A stretch of 6,257 nt of DNA from an uncultured Eubacteriales bacterium (GTDB lineage Bacteria; Bacillota; Clostridia; Oscillospirales; Oscillospiraceae), in assembly GCA_900549495.1 (NCBI GenBank), contig UROL01000115.1:1-6257 (forward strand), given 5' to 3'. The translations under genes were made by a program, and so were the position numbers. Position 1 is the stretch's first letter. Every line of letters begins with the position of its first letter. The notes beneath the pieces were generated by a model. The model saw only the letters and a program-made list of their open reading frames with translations, was not told the origin of the DNA and ran no database searches. This document shows, piece by piece, positions 4,732 to 6,257 of this stretch.

Positions 4732-6257
4732 TCATGCGTCGCCGGAAGGGTCGGCCTGGTGGGTTTCCGGGGTATCCGCCGGGGCAGGCTCCCCGGCTGT
4801 CTCCTCCGGCGCAGGCTGGGGGGCGTGGGCCGGGGCCAGGGTTTCCAGGACGAAGGGTTCCTCTTCCTCCACCGGTTCTGCCTCGTTGAGCACCAGGGGC
4901 GGCATTTCGTTTTCGGGATGCAGGGGCTCCTCCCGCTCCTCCGGATGTTCCTCCTCCGGCAGCTCCGGAGGGCTCTTTTTGGGGCGGCAGAGGAACACCA
5001 GCAGCAGGAACACGGCAAGGCTCACCGCCGAAATGGTGGCCCCCAGGCGGAAGGCCTGGTTGCGGTAGACAAAGCGGACGGTGTGGGTGCCCTGGCTGAG
5101 AATCAGGCCAATCATGCACCCGCCAATCAGCACCGTCTCCCGGGGCTCTCCGTCCACCTCGGCATACCAGTTGCCGTTCTGGGGGATGGAGGTATACAGC
5201 AGACCATCCCGGGCACAGTTAACGGTGCCCTCTACCTGGGTATCGGAGAAGGCGGTGAGCTCCAGCTGGGAGCTGTTGAGCATCTCATAGCCCAGGCGGA
5301 ACAGCGCATTGTCCATAATTGCCACATTCACCGTGGCGCTGCCGTCCTCCCCGGTCTTGCCCATGATGCGGATGTCAATCACATCCCCGGCCTTCACATC
5401 CTGGATGGCCAGCATCTGGGGCAGACTGATGTCCTCCCGGTACAGCTCCACACTGTTGACACTGACATAGAAGGTGTTGCGCTGGGGCAAATCCAGCCGG
5501 ACACAGGCAAAGCCATCCTGGGGCACCACATAGGAATAGATTACGCTTCCGCCGGAGACCACGTCGCTGTAGCGGCAGTAGCCGTCCTCCCGCTGCTCCA
5601 CCACCTCGGCACCGCTGCCGTAGACATCCCGGTATTCCAGGGGAACGGACTGCCACACGTCCCCGGTCAGGCCGGTGGCCGCCCGGAACAGCTCATTCTG
5701 GAAGGCAAAGGAGCCGTCGCTGGTGAGGAAATCCACCTGGGCCAGCTGGGGCTCCACCATGAAGCCCAGGGGCAGGTAGGCGGTATTGCGGTACAGGTAC
5801 ACATTGCCGAAGTGGTGTACCTCCTGGAAGCAGGAGCTGCTGCGGTCCCGGCCATCCCGGTCAATCATATATTTCAGGCCCAGAAACAGGTTGGCCACCG
5901 GGGAGCTCTCCTCGAAGCAGTAGCGGTTATAGGTGTTCTTGGCCCCATAGCCCAGGGCCCGCATAAACTCGGTGATGTGCACATTGGCGGAGCTGGTGAA
6001 GGTGGAGATGCCGGAGTAGCCGTTCAGCGCACCATCGTTCAGGGTCTGGGAATGGGTGACCTCTGCCCGGTAGAAGGGGGTATTGGCCTCCCGCTCCTTC
6101 ATATAGCGAATCATAGAGGCGGACTGCTCCGTGCCCTTTGGGTAATCCATCACATTGGTGCCGGGGAAATAGAAGCCGAAGGCCGTCAGGGTGGCGGCCA
6201 GCTCCAGGGCCATTACGGTGCAGATGCAGCGCTTGGTGGCTCTGCGCCAGCGGCGGG
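4732..6257 (-). CDS. YfhO-family membrane protein, C-terminal part with long acidic tail (N-terminus cut by window edge)
   Basis: 507 residues are visible; the frame is open through the right edge, so an ATG at 6213 is internal, not the start. After basic residues (RRWRRATKR) comes a membrane helix (about 10-30), a large extracytoplasmic region (~31-400) with YfhO-type segments such as YSGISTFTSS, F-R-LGY and LKYMIDRDGR, and the family hallmark DGLLYTSIPQNGNWYAEVDG...GGCMIGLILSQGTHTVRFVY. A last helix (about 402-423) follows. YfhO proteins are polytopic GT-C-like envelope proteins; in Bacillus subtilis YfhO acts with CsbB in glycosylation of lipoteichoic acid. The role here is inferred from the family only. 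Beyond the last helix is an 85-residue tail holding about 24 Glu/Asp and 19 Pro, apparently cytoplasmic by the positive CRPKK at its start. The gene converges on mnmA; its promoter lies outside the window. Confidence 0.86.
   Translation of the reverse strand, partial: RRWRRATKRCICTVMALELAATLTAFGFYFPGTNVMDYPKGTEQSASMIRYMKEREANTPFYRAEVTHSQTLNDGALNGYSGISTFTSSANVHITEFMRALGYGAKNTYNRYCFEESSPVANLFLGLKYMIDRDGRDRSSSCFQEVHHFGNVYLYRNTAYLPLGFMVEPQLAQVDFLTSDGSFAFQNELFRAATGLTGDVWQSVPLEYRDVYGSGAEVVEQREDGYCRYSDVVSGGSVIYSYVVPQDGFACVRLDLPQRNTFYVSVNSVELYREDISLPQMLAIQDVKAGDVIDIRIMGKTGEDGSATVNVAIMDNALFRLGYEMLNSSQLELTAFSDTQVEGTVNCARDGLLYTSIPQNGNWYAEVDGEPRETVLIGGCMIGLILSQGTHTVRFVYRNQAFRLGATISAVSLAVFLLLVFLCRPKKSPPELPEEEHPEEREEPLHPENEMPPLVLNEAEPVEEEEPFVLETLAPAHAPQPAPEETAGEPAPADTPETHQADPSGDA

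Noticed and set aside
4586..5068. A 160-codon plus-strand frame after mnmA
   Set aside because: It begins at the mnmA stop, crosses the terminator, and is mostly the antisense of the acidic YfhO tail, giving a Ser/Gly-rich string without family features.

Overview
The window reads as chromosome from a GC-rich low-GC-lineage Gram-positive, most likely a Clostridia member such as an Oscillospiraceae gut bacterium. This is inference: strong AAAGGAG-type ribosome binding sites, sigma-A-type TATAAT promoters, Sec-exported wall proteins with bacterial SH3 repeats, a CxxC-type MnmA and a YfhO-family membrane protein fit together. No marker fixes the genus. I see no rRNA, tRNA, CRISPR array, insertion sequence or prophage block.

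Layout. (1) 1-799, minus: the N-terminal 266 residues of an exported GH24 (T4-type) lysozyme-like protein that runs off the left edge. All three catalytic positions are replaced (Glu to Val, Asp to Val, Thr to Lys), so it looks like a pseudo-lysozyme. (2) 800-1018: spacer with this gene's promoter, two palindromic boxes and a hairpin. (3) 1019-3244, minus: a complete 741-residue exported lysozyme of the same family with the catalytic Glu/Asp/Thr intact, an InlB-B-repeat-like module and six SH3b wall-binding repeats. (4) 3245-3506: divergent spacer with the lysozyme promoter and boxes and, facing right, a near-consensus promoter for (5) mnmA, 3507-4586, plus, the tRNA 2-thiouridylase, closed by a strong intrinsic terminator. 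(6) 4622-4731: short convergent spacer with a second hairpin. (7) 4732-6257, minus: the C-terminal 507 residues of a YfhO-family polytopic membrane protein with an unusual acidic, proline-rich tail; it runs off the right edge.

How they fit together. The two lysozyme-family genes lie in tandem on one strand, each with its own promoter. The promoters are strikingly alike: extended -10 TGnTATAAT, 17 bp spacer, a weak TTGCA(A/T) -35 element, and the same 13-bp box over the -35, with a second box upstream displaced by 11 bp (one helical turn) between the two. This points to co-regulation by one DNA-binding protein of an active wall hydrolase and a catalytically dead paralogue, and it is the most interesting feature here. 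YfhO is also an envelope gene (family members act in glycosylation of wall polymers), so the window is envelope-themed with mnmA, a housekeeping gene, between.
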